From CAYJDR01 sp964368965 (GTDB lineage: Bacteria > Chrysiogenota > Deferribacteres > Deferribacterales > Mucispirillaceae): a stretch of DNA of 42,485 bases. The stretch lies in NCBI GenBank assembly GCA_964368965.1, contig CAYJDR010000018.1, positions 1 through 42,485 of the forward strand, given 5' to 3'. The notes beneath the pieces are model-generated. The model worked only from the letters and a program-made list of their open reading frames with translations, was not told where the DNA came from and searched no databases. Made by a program: the position numbers and the translations under genes. This document shows positions 34,717 through 42,485 of the stretch, one piece after another; position 1 is the stretch's first letter, and every line of letters begins with the position of its first letter.

Positions 34717-36714
34717 CTATGTTTTAAACTTATCGACAAGTGCTTTCATGTTAGATGCATTGTCATGTAGTGTAATTGCACGCTCGCCAAGCTCCTCAAC
34801 TGTTACATTGCTTTGCTCGAGCCCTGTAACGATTTCATGTGAATTGCTTTTTACATCAGCAATTAAATCACCTTGCTTTAATGCAACAAGCGCAATAGTT
34901 TTTGTCTGCTCTGTAACTTCATTAACAGTTTCAACAATATGGTTAAATTCTTCAACAATTTTCGCAATCTCACTCACGCCAATATTTACAGCGTTCTCTG
35001 CGTTTGCCATGCCTTGTGATGCTGTTTCAGACTCAGTTTTCAATACTGTTACAATGTTCTCAATTTCAGATATTGACTTCTGTGTGTTTTCTGACAACTT
35101 ACGCACCTCATCAGCAACAACTGCAAACCCTCTGCCAGCATCTCCAGCACGTGCTGCCTCAATGGCTGCATTTAAAGCTAGTAGGTTTGTTTGGTCTGCG
35201 ATACCGTTAATTACTGATAAGATTGCAGTAATTTCACCAACACTATTTGATAATTTTTCGATAGTGTTGCCAAGTGCATCTGTTTCGTTGCTAATGTCTT
35301 CTACGCAAATTCGAGCACCGTCAAGTTTTGCTTGGCTTTCTACTGTGTGCACACCAGCTTCTGCAAGTGAATCGGAGTTGCCTTTTAACTCTGTGCCAGC
35401 CTCTAAAGCCTGCCTGTTGACAACCTCAATATTACTTGCAATATTTTCCATGCTAGATGTTTGAATTTGGAATGTTGTCACTAGTTGCCCAAGCATGCTT
35501 GCTAATCTTTCACTCTCCATCATAACAGTATCTGACAGCGTTTTCACTTCGCTAACAACGTCTTTTGTATTCTCGATAAAGCAGTTCATGTAGCCAGCTA
35601 ACTCGCCTAGTTCATCCTTAGATTTTATATCAACTGTTCTTGTTAAATCTCGGTCGCCTGAAACAAGCCCCTTCGTAGCCTCAATCATGTTATGCAATGG
35701 GCGCACAACAATCATTCTAATCGCTAGCGAGTTAATACCAAGCAACAACGCACCCAATACGCCTAAAGCTATGTATAGGGTTGTAACTGCAAACCTTGGA
35801 GCTGCATAAACATATGCTCTCTCCAACATTGTGCCAATTACCCAGTTTAACTCGGTATTGGTGATATATGTCATAACGGAATCAACACCATCACCAGTAG
35901 TGATATTAAGTTGCCCGCTATCAGACTCTAATAGTTGCGCAGTATATTGAAATTGTGCTGAATTTCTATCAATCTCGGTTGTTTTATCGCCTGCATGGTA
36001 TATATATTTCTCATTACCTACATTAGTTTTATCAATGATAAACAAGTATCCATGCCCGTTATATGCATTTTCAACTTTTTTGATAGGTGCTAGCAGTGCA
36101 TCACCAAACATAAAACCATAAAACGCAATACCTTGAACTTTACCGCCCTGAATAATCGGGTCGTATAGTGTGTAGTATTCATTGCCTAAGATATTTGCAG
36201 TACCGATATAAGTTTCGCCACTCATAACAGCATCATAAGCTGGTCCTTTTGCAAGTGTTGTTCCGACTGCACGTTTGCCATCGCTATCTGTGATAGAGGT
36301 AGCCACACGCACAAACTCTGTACCATCACGCACAAAAATTGTAGCCTCTGCCGAAAACATTTCCGCAAGCTCGTCAACAATTTCGCTATTACCATTCAAC
36401 AAAATCCCTTGAGCAAAAAATCGTGGCACTTCTCTACCATTTGCAGATGCCTTGCTTTGCTCGTCATAATAGAACTTATCATCTGTTCCAAGCAACATTT
36501 CAAAGGCATGTTGAGCAGCATAAAACTTACCATCCATCTCTGTGTTCAAAGTGTCAATGATATCGTTTATTTGTTGAATTTCTTTCACTAAGTCGTGAGA
36601 GATATAATCAGTAAAAGTTTTACGAATAAAATTATGAGAAATTACGAAAAGCACTATGAACACAACTGCGGCCATTATCCCTATTACTAAACGCAGTTTA
36701 ACACCTATAGACAT
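34717..36714 (-). CDS. Methyl-accepting chemotaxis protein, Cache_3-Cache_2 sensor
   Basis: A 665-residue chemoreceptor unlike the two at 18-22 kb in its sensor. Helix 1 lies at residues 9-27. The periplasmic domain (about 30-310) has the Cache_3-Cache_2 landmarks EATIFVRDGTEFVRVATSI, AVGTTLAKGPAYDAV and YDPIIQGGKVQGIAFYG. Helix 2 (~320-340), HAMP (VSGDRDLTRTVDIKSKDELG) and the signalling tip ADQTNLLALNAAIEAARAG follow. The ATG has AGGAGGA close upstream. The domain family is usually linked to organic-acid ligands, but I cannot assign one. The C-terminus KFKT has no CheR pentapeptide. A perfect TATAAT (36784-36779, minus strand) lies ~65 nt upstream without a good -35. Confidence 0.95.
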   Translation of the reverse strand: MSIGVKLRLVIGIMAAVVFIVLFVISHNFIRKTFTDYISHDLVKEIQQINDIIDTLNTEMDGKFYAAQHAFEMLLGTDDKFYYDEQSKASANGREVPRFFAQGILLNGNSEIVDELAEMFSAEATIFVRDGTEFVRVATSITDSDGKRAVGTTLAKGPAYDAVMSGETYIGTANILGNEYYTLYDPIIQGGKVQGIAFYGFMFGDALLAPIKKVENAYNGHGYLFIIDKTNVGNEKYIYHAGDKTTEIDRNSAQFQYTAQLLESDSGQLNITTGDGVDSVMTYITNTELNWVIGTMLERAYVYAAPRFAVTTLYIALGVLGALLLGINSLAIRMIVVRPLHNMIEATKGLVSGDRDLTRTVDIKSKDELGELAGYMNCFIENTKDVVSEVKTLSDTVMMESERLASMLGQLVTTFQIQTSSMENIASNIEVVNRQALEAGTELKGNSDSLAEAGVHTVESQAKLDGARICVEDISNETDALGNTIEKLSNSVGEITAILSVINGIADQTNLLALNAAIEAARAGDAGRGFAVVADEVRKLSENTQKSISEIENIVTVLKTESETASQGMANAENAVNIGVSEIAKIVEEFNHIVETVNEVTEQTKTIALVALKQGDLIADVKSNSHEIVTGLEQSNVTVEELGERAITLHDNASNMKALVDKFKT

Positions 36715-36924
36715 GACTCCTCCTAGTATTTACGTCGCACAATTAGTACAACATCAGACACTCCAAGAGCATGATGCGATTATAGGTATTTATTAAAATA
36801 GCAGCCACTCACACTCACTGGGCTTTAAAAATTATGAAACAATTAGATATTACCTACATATATTATATGTCTATCAACATATAACTTCAAGACTGAATTT
36901 TATTGGAAATAATAAGGCATTTAT

Positions 36925-36961
36925 AATGTTGATATTTTTTAGACATTATTTTATCAACATT
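36925..36961. promoter_or_regulatory. Inverted repeat AATGTTGATA / TATCAACATT, possible operator
   Basis: Perfect 10-bp arms (36925-36934 and 36952-36961) around 17 bp of T-rich DNA. A third copy of the half-site, TATCAACAT, is at 36872-36880. A TATAAT overlaps the left arm on the plus strand. No known consensus fits in my memory; a binding site for a dimeric regulator is a guess. Confidence 0.4.
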
Positions 36962-37165
36962 TGAAAAGTAAAAAATCACCAGCAGCAAAAAACGACATGA
37001 GAAAAACATAAAACTCCCAAACACTTACATCACTACATCTATAGAAACATTTATAGCCATATTTATTCTTTATAAAGTGTTGACACTAAAGCGTTTTCTC
37101 TTGCACATTACAACTTTCAACATATATTTAATAATATAGCTAAGCACCCTACTATACGCCAACTT

Positions 37166-37195
37166 TTGACACATATAATGTGTATAATATAAAAT
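37166..37195 (+). promoter_or_regulatory. Promoter of the thermonuclease gene
   Basis: TTGACA (37166-37171), 18 nt, TAAAAT (37190-37195). A TATAAT at 37183 is only 11 nt from the -35. The leader to the chosen start codon at 37285 would be about 80 nt. Confidence 0.5.
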
Positions 37196-37284
37196 ATAAT
37201 TAGCAATATGTGAAAAGACAATTCAGCTTGTATACGTTTTGCAAATATGATATTATAAACATTATGTTAATCATGAGGTTTGTT

Positions 37285-37965
37285 ATGAAGAAGCTTTTAC
37301 TTACATTATTGGTATTGATTGTTGCAGTGTCTACTGCGTTTGCGACGGTGTTTGTCACACCTAAGGGCAAGAAATATCACGTTGAAAATTGCTCTACCCT
37401 ATCGCGCTCAAAAGTGATACATGAAGTATCTATCGAGCAAGCAAAAAGCATGGGCTATACAGCATGTAAAGTGTGCAAAGGGCGTGATAATGGGCGCATT
37501 GCATCTGGCGTTGTGACTAAAACTGTAGCTATTGCGCCTAGTGTTAAGCAAGCGAAAGTTATCACAGGTGAGTGTGTATCGGTTGCCGATGGCGATACTA
37601 TCACAGTTGTAGCTAATGGCACAAAATATAAAGTGAGATTTTACGGCATTGACTCGCCTGAAAAGGGGCAACTATTCGGCTTGCCAGCAAGGGAAGAGAT
37701 GACAAGGCTGTTACTAAACAAACAAGTAACGATAGAAATAAAAGATAAAGACCGATACGGCAGAGTTGTTGCGCTTGTAACAGTTGACGGCATGAGCATG
37801 CAAGACCACCTCGTTCAAAACGGGCTAGCATGGGTTTACCATAAGTATTGCGACATAAGCCTTTGCCAAACATGGACAATAATGGAACATAACGCACGCA
37901 AAAACAAAACTGGGCTATGGAAGCAACCGAAGCCACTAGCACCATGGGATTGGCGTGCAAGCTAG
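37285..37965 (+). CDS. Exported thermonuclease-family (SNase) protein with Cys/His N-terminal motif
   Basis: A 226-residue secreted nuclease of the staphylococcal nuclease fold, which cuts DNA or RNA with calcium. Start at 37285 because GAGG is 7 nt upstream and MKKLLLTLLVLIVAVSTAFA is a signal peptide cleaved after AFA; upstream in-frame ATGs spoil it. The active site is complete: Asp104 (ADGDTI), Arg118, Asp123 and Glu126 (VRFYGIDSPE) and Arg160 (DRYGRV). Between signal and nuclease domain, residues 32-64 have His32, Cys36, Cys61 and Cys64 (YHVENC, CKVC), a likely small metal-binding module that recurs in SNase proteins. No lipobox. Confidence 0.92.
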   Translation: MKKLLLTLLVLIVAVSTAFATVFVTPKGKKYHVENCSTLSRSKVIHEVSIEQAKSMGYTACKVCKGRDNGRIASGVVTKTVAIAPSVKQAKVITGECVSVADGDTITVVANGTKYKVRFYGIDSPEKGQLFGLPAREEMTRLLLNKQVTIEIKDKDRYGRVVALVTVDGMSMQDHLVQNGLAWVYHKYCDISLCQTWTIMEHNARKNKTGLWKQPKPLAPWDWRAS

Positions 37966-37970
37966 CATAA

Positions 37971-37998
37971 AAAAATGGGAAGCTTTCGCCTCCCATTT
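37971..37998. terminator. Bidirectional terminator between nuclease and CNNM/CorC genes
   Basis: AAATGGGA and TCCCATTT with two further G-C pairs after one mismatch and a TTTC (GAAA on the minus strand) tetraloop. On the minus strand it is followed by TTTTTTTA, a strong terminator for the gene stopping at 38003. On the plus strand the tail AAGTTTATTTAT is weaker. Confidence 0.88.
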
Positions 37999-38002
37999 AA
38001 GT

Positions 38003-39349
38003 TTATTTATCTTCTTCTGATTCTTCTTCTGTTTCTTGGTTTAAGAGTGTTACACGCAATTTCTTAACCCTTGCGCCGTCTATCTCTAAAACTTCGTACT
38101 CGCATTGCTCGTCGCTCACGATATCGCCAACGATCGGCACTCTGTCAAGCAAGTTGAACACATAGCCACCGATAGTGACTTGGTCTGGCTCTTCAAAGCT
38201 TATGTTGAGTGTTTCCATAACGTCACAAACAGGTGTCATGCCGTCGAACTCGTAAACGCCTTCCGATATCTGTACGTGGCTTGCGCTTTTCAAGTCGTAC
38301 TCGTCAGAGATGTCGCCCATGATTTCTTCAACAATGTCTTCAAGCGTCAATAAACCAGCCGTTCCGCCGTATTCGTCCAGCACTATTGCAGTGTGGTTTT
38401 GGCGCTCGTTCATTTTCTGCAATACTTTTGATATAGATGTTGTTTCTGGCACAACGATTATATCACGCACAAGCTTTGATAAGTCTTTCTCTTCCTTGCC
38501 TGTGAGTAGGTTTTGCATCAAGTCACGGATGTGTATCAACCCTGTAACATTATCTATACTATCTGTACAAAATGGGAACCTAGTGTAGCCACTTTCTAGT
38601 ATAATTTCTACGTTCTTTTCATAGCTGTTTTCAGCTTTTAAGTAAACGATATCACGTCTTGGAGTCATAACTTCGTTTGCTTGCGTGTCAGAAAAATCAA
38701 CAGCGTTTTTGATTATTTCGCCTTCAAGGCTGTCTATATAGCCACCTTTCAAACTTTCACCGACGATAAATTTAAGCTCTTCTTCACTGTGTGCTGATTC
38801 GTGGTCTGAAGCTGTTTTGATACCCATACGGCGCAAGAAAAATCCTGCGATAGAGTCAAACATTTTGATCAATGGGTAGAATATAAACCCAAACGCATAA
38901 AGTGGCTTTGCAATAGCTAGTGCAGACTTTTCAGCACGTGCGATAGCGATAGATTTTGGAACAATCTCACCCAATACAACGTGCAATAGCGTGATGATTG
39001 TGAACGCTATGATGAACGATATCGTGTGCAATAACACACCCTCGATTTCAACATAAGGCGTAATCAAACGCTCTAAAAGCCTTGCGATCGCAGGCTCACC
39101 AATCCAACCAAGTGCAAGCGATGATAGCGTGATACCCAGCTGAGTAGCACTAAGGTAAGAGTCTAGCCTACCTAATATCTTCAACGCTAACTTCGAGTTA
39201 GCGACACCATTCTTAGACAATTCCTCTAATTTAGAACGCCTAACTTTAACTATGGCAAACTCGCTCAACACGAAAAAACCATTACAAAACACTAGCACAA
39301 ATGCTAGAATTGCTAGAACTACCGTCATTACGGTACTACTGTCTTCCAT
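38003..39349 (-). CDS. CNNM/CorC-type membrane protein with CBS pair (paralogue B)
   Basis: A 448-residue hemolysin/CorC-type inner-membrane protein of the same family as the gene at 23-24.3 kb but clearly diverged. The DUF21 membrane domain (1-~190) has VLGEIVPKSIAIARAE, then two CBS domains (ANEVMTPRRDI and VLDEYGGTAGLLTLEDIVEEI) and the CorC_HlyC C-terminal domain, ending in an acidic EESEEDK. ATG 39349 has GGAG 5 nt upstream. It follows dapB by 56 nt and could be the last gene of the dap operon, closed by the bidirectional terminator. Ion specificity is unknown. Confidence 0.92.
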   Translation of the reverse strand: MEDSSTVMTVVLAILAFVLVFCNGFFVLSEFAIVKVRRSKLEELSKNGVANSKLALKILGRLDSYLSATQLGITLSSLALGWIGEPAIARLLERLITPYVEIEGVLLHTISFIIAFTIITLLHVVLGEIVPKSIAIARAEKSALAIAKPLYAFGFIFYPLIKMFDSIAGFFLRRMGIKTASDHESAHSEEELKFIVGESLKGGYIDSLEGEIIKNAVDFSDTQANEVMTPRRDIVYLKAENSYEKNVEIILESGYTRFPFCTDSIDNVTGLIHIRDLMQNLLTGKEEKDLSKLVRDIIVVPETTSISKVLQKMNERQNHTAIVLDEYGGTAGLLTLEDIVEEIMGDISDEYDLKSASHVQISEGVYEFDGMTPVCDVMETLNISFEEPDQVTIGGYVFNLLDRVPIVGDIVSDEQCEYEVLEIDGARVKKLRVTLLNQETEEESEEDK

Positions 39350-39405
39350 TTTTCTCCTACTATAAAAAGTTTATTTACCGACTAATCGGCATATTATGGA
39401 ACAAA

Positions 39406-40206
39406 CTATGCGATGCCTAAAACATCGTCCATAGTGTAAAAACCAACTGGCTTTTTAGCCAACCATTTTGCAGCCGTAACTGCACCACTTGCAAACGTCG
39501 CCCTTGTGTGCGCCATGTGCGTTATCTCTATACGTTCGCCGTTACCAAAGAAGTAAACTGTGTGGTCGCCAACAACGTCGCCACCACGGAGTGTTTGTAT
39601 GCCTATTTCATCATCAGTACGCTCGCCGATTATGCCATGCCTTGCGTAAACTGCATTCTTTTCTAAATCTATTCCAGCACCTTTTGCTGCATGTTCTGCA
39701 AACCCTAGCGCTGTGCCGCTTGGTGAGTCTTTCTTCATGCGGTGGTGTATTTCTGATATCTCGATATCGTATCCTTTCAAGCTTTTTGCTGCAAGTTCAA
39801 CAAGTTTAAACGCAATGTTTACGCCTAAGCTTGTGTTTGGTGCGAGTATCATAGGGATATCTTGCGACAAGCCTAAAACTTTTGCTTTTTCGTCAGCTTT
39901 CAAGCCTGTGCTACCGATAACGACAGGAACTTTTGCTGTGCGATAGTTCTCAACATTTGCTAAAGTTGCCTCAGCACCTGTGAAATCTATGATAACATCT
40001 GCGCCTTTCACGGCTTCCATAAAGTCAGAAGTGACTAATACGCCACCTTGCCCTAAGCCTGCAAGCTCGTAGATATCTGCGCCTATTGCACGCCCGTTTG
40101 CGCTATCTAGTGCGCCAGAAATTTTGCACTCTTCATCAGCTGCGATAATTTGGGCAATGTTTTTGCCCATTCTACCAGCTGCACCAACTATACATATATT
40201 TATCAT
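39406..40206 (-). CDS. dapB: 4-Hydroxy-tetrahydrodipicolinate reductase
   Basis: The second committed step of diaminopimelate/lysine synthesis: reduces hydroxytetrahydrodipicolinate with NAD(P)H. The 266-residue product has the Rossmann motif VGAAGRMGKNIAQII, the STGL and APNTSLGVN loops and the active-site EIHHRMKKDSPSGTAL. Length is typical (E. coli 273). Its ATG overlaps the dapA stop (ATGA, 40206-40203), so the two are translationally coupled. Confidence 0.97.
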   Translation of the reverse strand: MINICIVGAAGRMGKNIAQIIAADEECKISGALDSANGRAIGADIYELAGLGQGGVLVTSDFMEAVKGADVIIDFTGAEATLANVENYRTAKVPVVIGSTGLKADEKAKVLGLSQDIPMILAPNTSLGVNIAFKLVELAAKSLKGYDIEISEIHHRMKKDSPSGTALGFAEHAAKGAGIDLEKNAVYARHGIIGERTDDEIGIQTLRGGDVVGDHTVYFFGNGERIEITHMAHTRATFASGAVTAAKWLAKKPVGFYTMDDVLGIA

Positions 40207-41084
40207 CTTACAACCTTTATATCTAAATCTTCAAGCACTTTTTTAAGCTTTTCAGTGCCTTCACTCGTCATTGTTACTAACGGTAGGCGCACTTCATCTT
40301 CTGCTAAGCCCATTAAATATAGCGCTTTCTTCGCTGGGATTGGGTTTGTTTCAATAAACATAACTTTTGAGAGCTCCATCAATTTATAGTGGATTTCCCT
40401 AGCTTTATCATAATCGCCACTTAAAATACTAGCGCACATATCTGATAAATACTTCGGTGCAACGTTATTCACAACAGATATAACACCTTTAGCACCCATG
40501 CACATCATTGCAAACGTTAACGAATCTTCACCGCTAAGCACAGCAAAGTCTTTCGGTGCGTGTTTAATGATGTAGCCAGCTTGGTCGAGTGATGCGCTAG
40601 CCTCTTTAACACCAACGATATTTTTATGTTTAGATAACTCAACAACAGTTTCTGGCAACATGTTTACACCTGTGCGGCTTGGCACGTTGTATAAAACTAT
40701 AGGTATGTCAACAGCGTTTGCAACAGCTTCATAGTGCTTGATAAGCCCTTGTTGAGTAGGTTTATTATAGTATGGCGTGATGAGCAAAACAGCATCAGCG
40801 CCTGCTTTTTTTGCATGCTCTGTCAGGAAGATAGTTTCATGCGTGCTATTAGAGCCAGCACCAGCGATAACAGGCACACGCTTGTTCACTTGGTCGATAA
40901 CTATTTCGATAACTTTGCAATGCTCCTCATAAGTGAGCGTAGCAGACTCGCCAGTAGTACCGCAAGGCACAATAGCGTTCGTACCGTTTGCTATATGAAA
41001 TTCAACTAAATCCCTAAGTTTAGCCTCGTCAACTTTATCATTATGTAATGGAGTAGCAAGCGCTACAATACTTCCTTGAAACAT
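40203..41084 (-). CDS. dapA: 4-Hydroxy-tetrahydrodipicolinate synthase
   Basis: Condenses pyruvate with aspartate semialdehyde, the branch point to diaminopimelate and lysine. A TIM-barrel of 293 residues with the family signatures GTTGESATLTYEEH, the tyrosine of YYNKPTQQGLI and the Schiff-base lysine in IVGVKEASA. A longer frame starts at 41111 inside dapF, but GGGGG lies 5 nt before the ATG at 41084 (MFQGSIVALATP), where family members begin. It starts 16 nt after the dapF stop and overlaps dapB by 4 nt. No lysine riboswitch is visible. Confidence 0.97.
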   Translation of the reverse strand: MFQGSIVALATPLHNDKVDEAKLRDLVEFHIANGTNAIVPCGTTGESATLTYEEHCKVIEIVIDQVNKRVPVIAGAGSNSTHETIFLTEHAKKAGADAVLLITPYYNKPTQQGLIKHYEAVANAVDIPIVLYNVPSRTGVNMLPETVVELSKHKNIVGVKEASASLDQAGYIIKHAPKDFAVLSGEDSLTFAMMCMGAKGVISVVNNVAPKYLSDMCASILSGDYDKAREIHYKLMELSKVMFIETNPIPAKKALYLMGLAEDEVRLPLVTMTSEGTEKLKKVLEDLDIKVVR

Positions 41085-41100
41085 CTTATCCCCCGTTATC

Positions 41101-41913
41101 CTAATATTCAAAAGCCTCTACAGCAAGCTCAGCATCGTAAATAAGCCTAGCTTCGCCTTGTAGATAAACGCCTTTTTCTTCGATATATATTTTTAAATAT
41201 TTTCCACTAGCTGTCAACACTTTAACAGGCGCAGAAGTGTACCCTTTCTCACAAGATATGATAGCCGCTGCAACTGAGCCAGTGCCACATGCAAGTGTTT
41301 CACCCTCGACACCGCGTTCATATGTGCGGATAGCAAGTTCATCACCACGCACCTGAACAAAGTTTACGTTCGTTCCAGCTGGTGCGAATTTCTCGTGGTA
41401 GCGAACACTTGAGCCAAACGATTGTACATCAATTTCATCTAAATTATCAACATATATTATTGCGTGCGGAACGCCTGTGTTGATAGTGTGTATGCCATAT
41501 TCTTTACCGTCGACATTGATTGTGTCATCAAGTATCATCGAGTGCGGTTTTGTGAGTTGTACTTTCACTTCGCCTTTTTCCATGATAGCGCCTTCAATTA
41601 TTCCAGCATCTGTTTCAAACGTCATGTTTTCAGGTGCGATACCTTTTAAATATGCAAACCTTGTTGCACACCTTGCACCGTTGCCACACATCTCTGCACG
41701 GCTAGCATCTGAGTTGAAAAAGTGCCACTTGAAGTTAGCGTTTTCAGAGTTTTCGATAAACATGATGCCATCAGCACCAACCGATAGCCCTCTTGCACAA
41801 ACTTGCTTAATGAACTCGTCATTAATATATTTTGAGTAAGCACCGTCACGGTTATCTATGAAGATAAAGTCGTTGCCACTGCCACTAAGTTTTGTAAATT
41901 TAATCGTTGACAT
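41101..41913 (-). CDS. dapF: Diaminopimelate epimerase
   Basis: Converts LL- to meso-diaminopimelate, the form used in Gram-negative peptidoglycan and for lysine. The 270-residue product has the two catalytic cysteines in RAEMCGNGARC and LACGTGSVAAA, and begins TKLSGSGNDFIFIDN as is typical. GAGG lies about 8 nt before the ATG at 41913. It is the first gene of a dapF-dapA-dapB run whose last gene may be the CNNM/CorC protein. No aspartate kinase or dapE/dapL is in the window. Confidence 0.97.
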   Translation of the reverse strand: MSTIKFTKLSGSGNDFIFIDNRDGAYSKYINDEFIKQVCARGLSVGADGIMFIENSENANFKWHFFNSDASRAEMCGNGARCATRFAYLKGIAPENMTFETDAGIIEGAIMEKGEVKVQLTKPHSMILDDTINVDGKEYGIHTINTGVPHAIIYVDNLDEIDVQSFGSSVRYHEKFAPAGTNVNFVQVRGDELAIRTYERGVEGETLACGTGSVAAAIISCEKGYTSAPVKVLTASGKYLKIYIEEKGVYLQGEARLIYDAELAVEAFEY

Positions 41914-41938
41914 AAATCAACCTCATAATATTTTGCAT

Positions 41939-41968
41939 AGAATAACATTATATAATATGAATTGTCAA
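41939..41968 (-). promoter_or_regulatory. Possible promoter of the dap operon
   Basis: Minus-strand TTGACA (41968-41963), 18 nt, TATTCT (41944-41939), 25 nt before the dapF start. A TATAAT-like stretch only 10-11 nt from the -35 is too close to serve. Confidence 0.5.
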
Positions 41969-42048
41969 AGACTGTTTGATAAAAATGAAAGATTTATTCA
42001 TTGCAAAAATCATCATCATAATATAAGCTATGATAATCAGAGGTAAAC

Positions 42049-42485
42049 ATGGCACTTGCAACGAATAAAAAAGCATACCACGAGTATGAAATATTAGAAG
42101 AAATAGAAACAGGGATAGAGCTTAAAGGCACAGAGGTGAAGTCTATCAAAGATGGCAAACTGAACTTGAAAGAGTCGTATGTGAAAGTCATCAACGGCGA
42201 AGTTTTTCTGCTTGGTTGCCACATATCGCCTTACGAAAAAGGCAATATATTCAACCACGACCCATTACGTATCAGAAAACTTTTACTACATCGCAAAGAG
42301 ATAAACAAACTCATCGGCAGAGTTCAAGAAAAAGGACTTGCGCTAATCGCAACAAAAGTTTACTTGAAAGCAAGAAAAGTAAAAGTGCAAGTCGCACTTG
42401 CCCGTGGTAAAAAACTGCACGACAAACGCCAAACCCTCAAAGACAAAGACTTAAACAGGGAAATGCAACGCCAATTTAAAGCAAA
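42049..42485 (+). CDS. smpB: SsrA-binding protein SmpB, cut by the window edge
   Basis: The tmRNA-binding protein of trans-translation, which rescues stalled ribosomes. 145 codons are visible, beginning MALATNKKAYHEYEI, with GTEVKSIKDGKLNLKESYV, the HRKEINKLIGRVQEKG segment and the basic C-terminal tail (KKLHDKRQTLKDKD). Family members are 150-160 residues, so only a few codons are missing. GAGGT lies 5-6 nt before the ATG. It is divergent from dapF; tmRNA itself is not in the window. Confidence 0.95.
   Translation, partial: MALATNKKAYHEYEILEEIETGIELKGTEVKSIKDGKLNLKESYVKVINGEVFLLGCHISPYEKGNIFNHDPLRIRKLLLHRKEINKLIGRVQEKGLALIATKVYLKARKVKVQVALARGKKLHDKRQTLKDKDLNREMQRQFKA

Larger units (their letters stand above)
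36715..37284. other. AT-rich intergenic stretch between chemoreceptor and nuclease genes
   Basis: 570 bases between two divergent genes without a credible coding frame. It holds a minus-strand TATAAT near the chemoreceptor, three copies of TATCAACAT/ATGTTGATA (36872-36963) and the nuclease promoter (37166-37195). The middle (about 36965-37130) shows nothing I can name. Confidence 0.7.

Noticed and set aside
41914..42048. Lysine riboswitch before dapF
   Set aside because: Only 135 bases separate dapF from smpB, with a TTGACA promoter close to the gene; too little room and no matching structure.

Overview
This is an AT-rich bacterial chromosome segment, probably from a draft or metagenome scaffold because it contains two 100-base runs of N. 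Several things point to an anaerobic or microaerobic Gram-negative: lipoproteins, a SPOR-NlpC/P60 wall hydrolase, the anaerobic glycerol-3-phosphate dehydrogenase GlpABC, and a DHH-CBS-poly(A)-polymerase fusion protein. Three chemoreceptors say it is motile. The fusion protein and the C-terminal signal of the leucine-rich-repeat protein would suit Deferribacterota or a deltaproteobacterial-like lineage. That placement is a guess from family distributions I remember, not a test.

Layout. 1-3.3 kb (minus strand): a multi-pass membrane protein, a 123-bp tandem repeat, and a nicotinamide-to-NaMN salvage pair (pncA-pncB). 3.3-5.4 kb (minus): htpG with its own terminator, promoter and a perfect CIRCE operator. 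5.5-14.85 kb (plus): a tight run of lipoprotein, M3 oligopeptidase, AddB-like and AddA-like helicase-nuclease genes and a small exported protein, closed by a strong terminator. 14.85-17.9 kb: a gene-poor AT-rich stretch, a cold-shock protein, a lipoprotein, and an exported leucine-rich-repeat protein with a Cys-containing C-terminal sorting-type tail. 17.9-22 kb (plus): two tandem paralogous chemoreceptors whose dCache domains carry the amino-acid-binding residue pattern. 22-29.7 kb (minus): xerD, DHH-CBS-PAP fusion, phoH, ybeY, CNNM/CorC protein and era, a translation and RNA-maturation cluster with several start/stop overlaps, interrupted by both N gaps. 29.8-34.7 kb (plus): SPOR-NlpC/P60 lipoprotein then glpA-glpB-glpC and a terminator. 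34.7-36.7 kb (minus): a third chemoreceptor of a different sensor class. 37.2-38 kb (plus): an exported thermonuclease. 38-41.9 kb (minus): dapF-dapA-dapB for lysine/diaminopimelate synthesis and a second CNNM/CorC protein. 42.05 kb to the end (plus): smpB, cut by the window edge.

Most of the window is conserved housekeeping. The less ordinary elements are the 123-bp tandem repeat, the REP-like hairpin inside the phoH-ybeY spacer, the leucine-rich-repeat protein, the spaced TGTTGATA inverted repeat near the third chemoreceptor, and CIRCE control of htpG. I found no clearly new multi-gene system, CRISPR array, prophage, insertion sequence, tRNA or rRNA.
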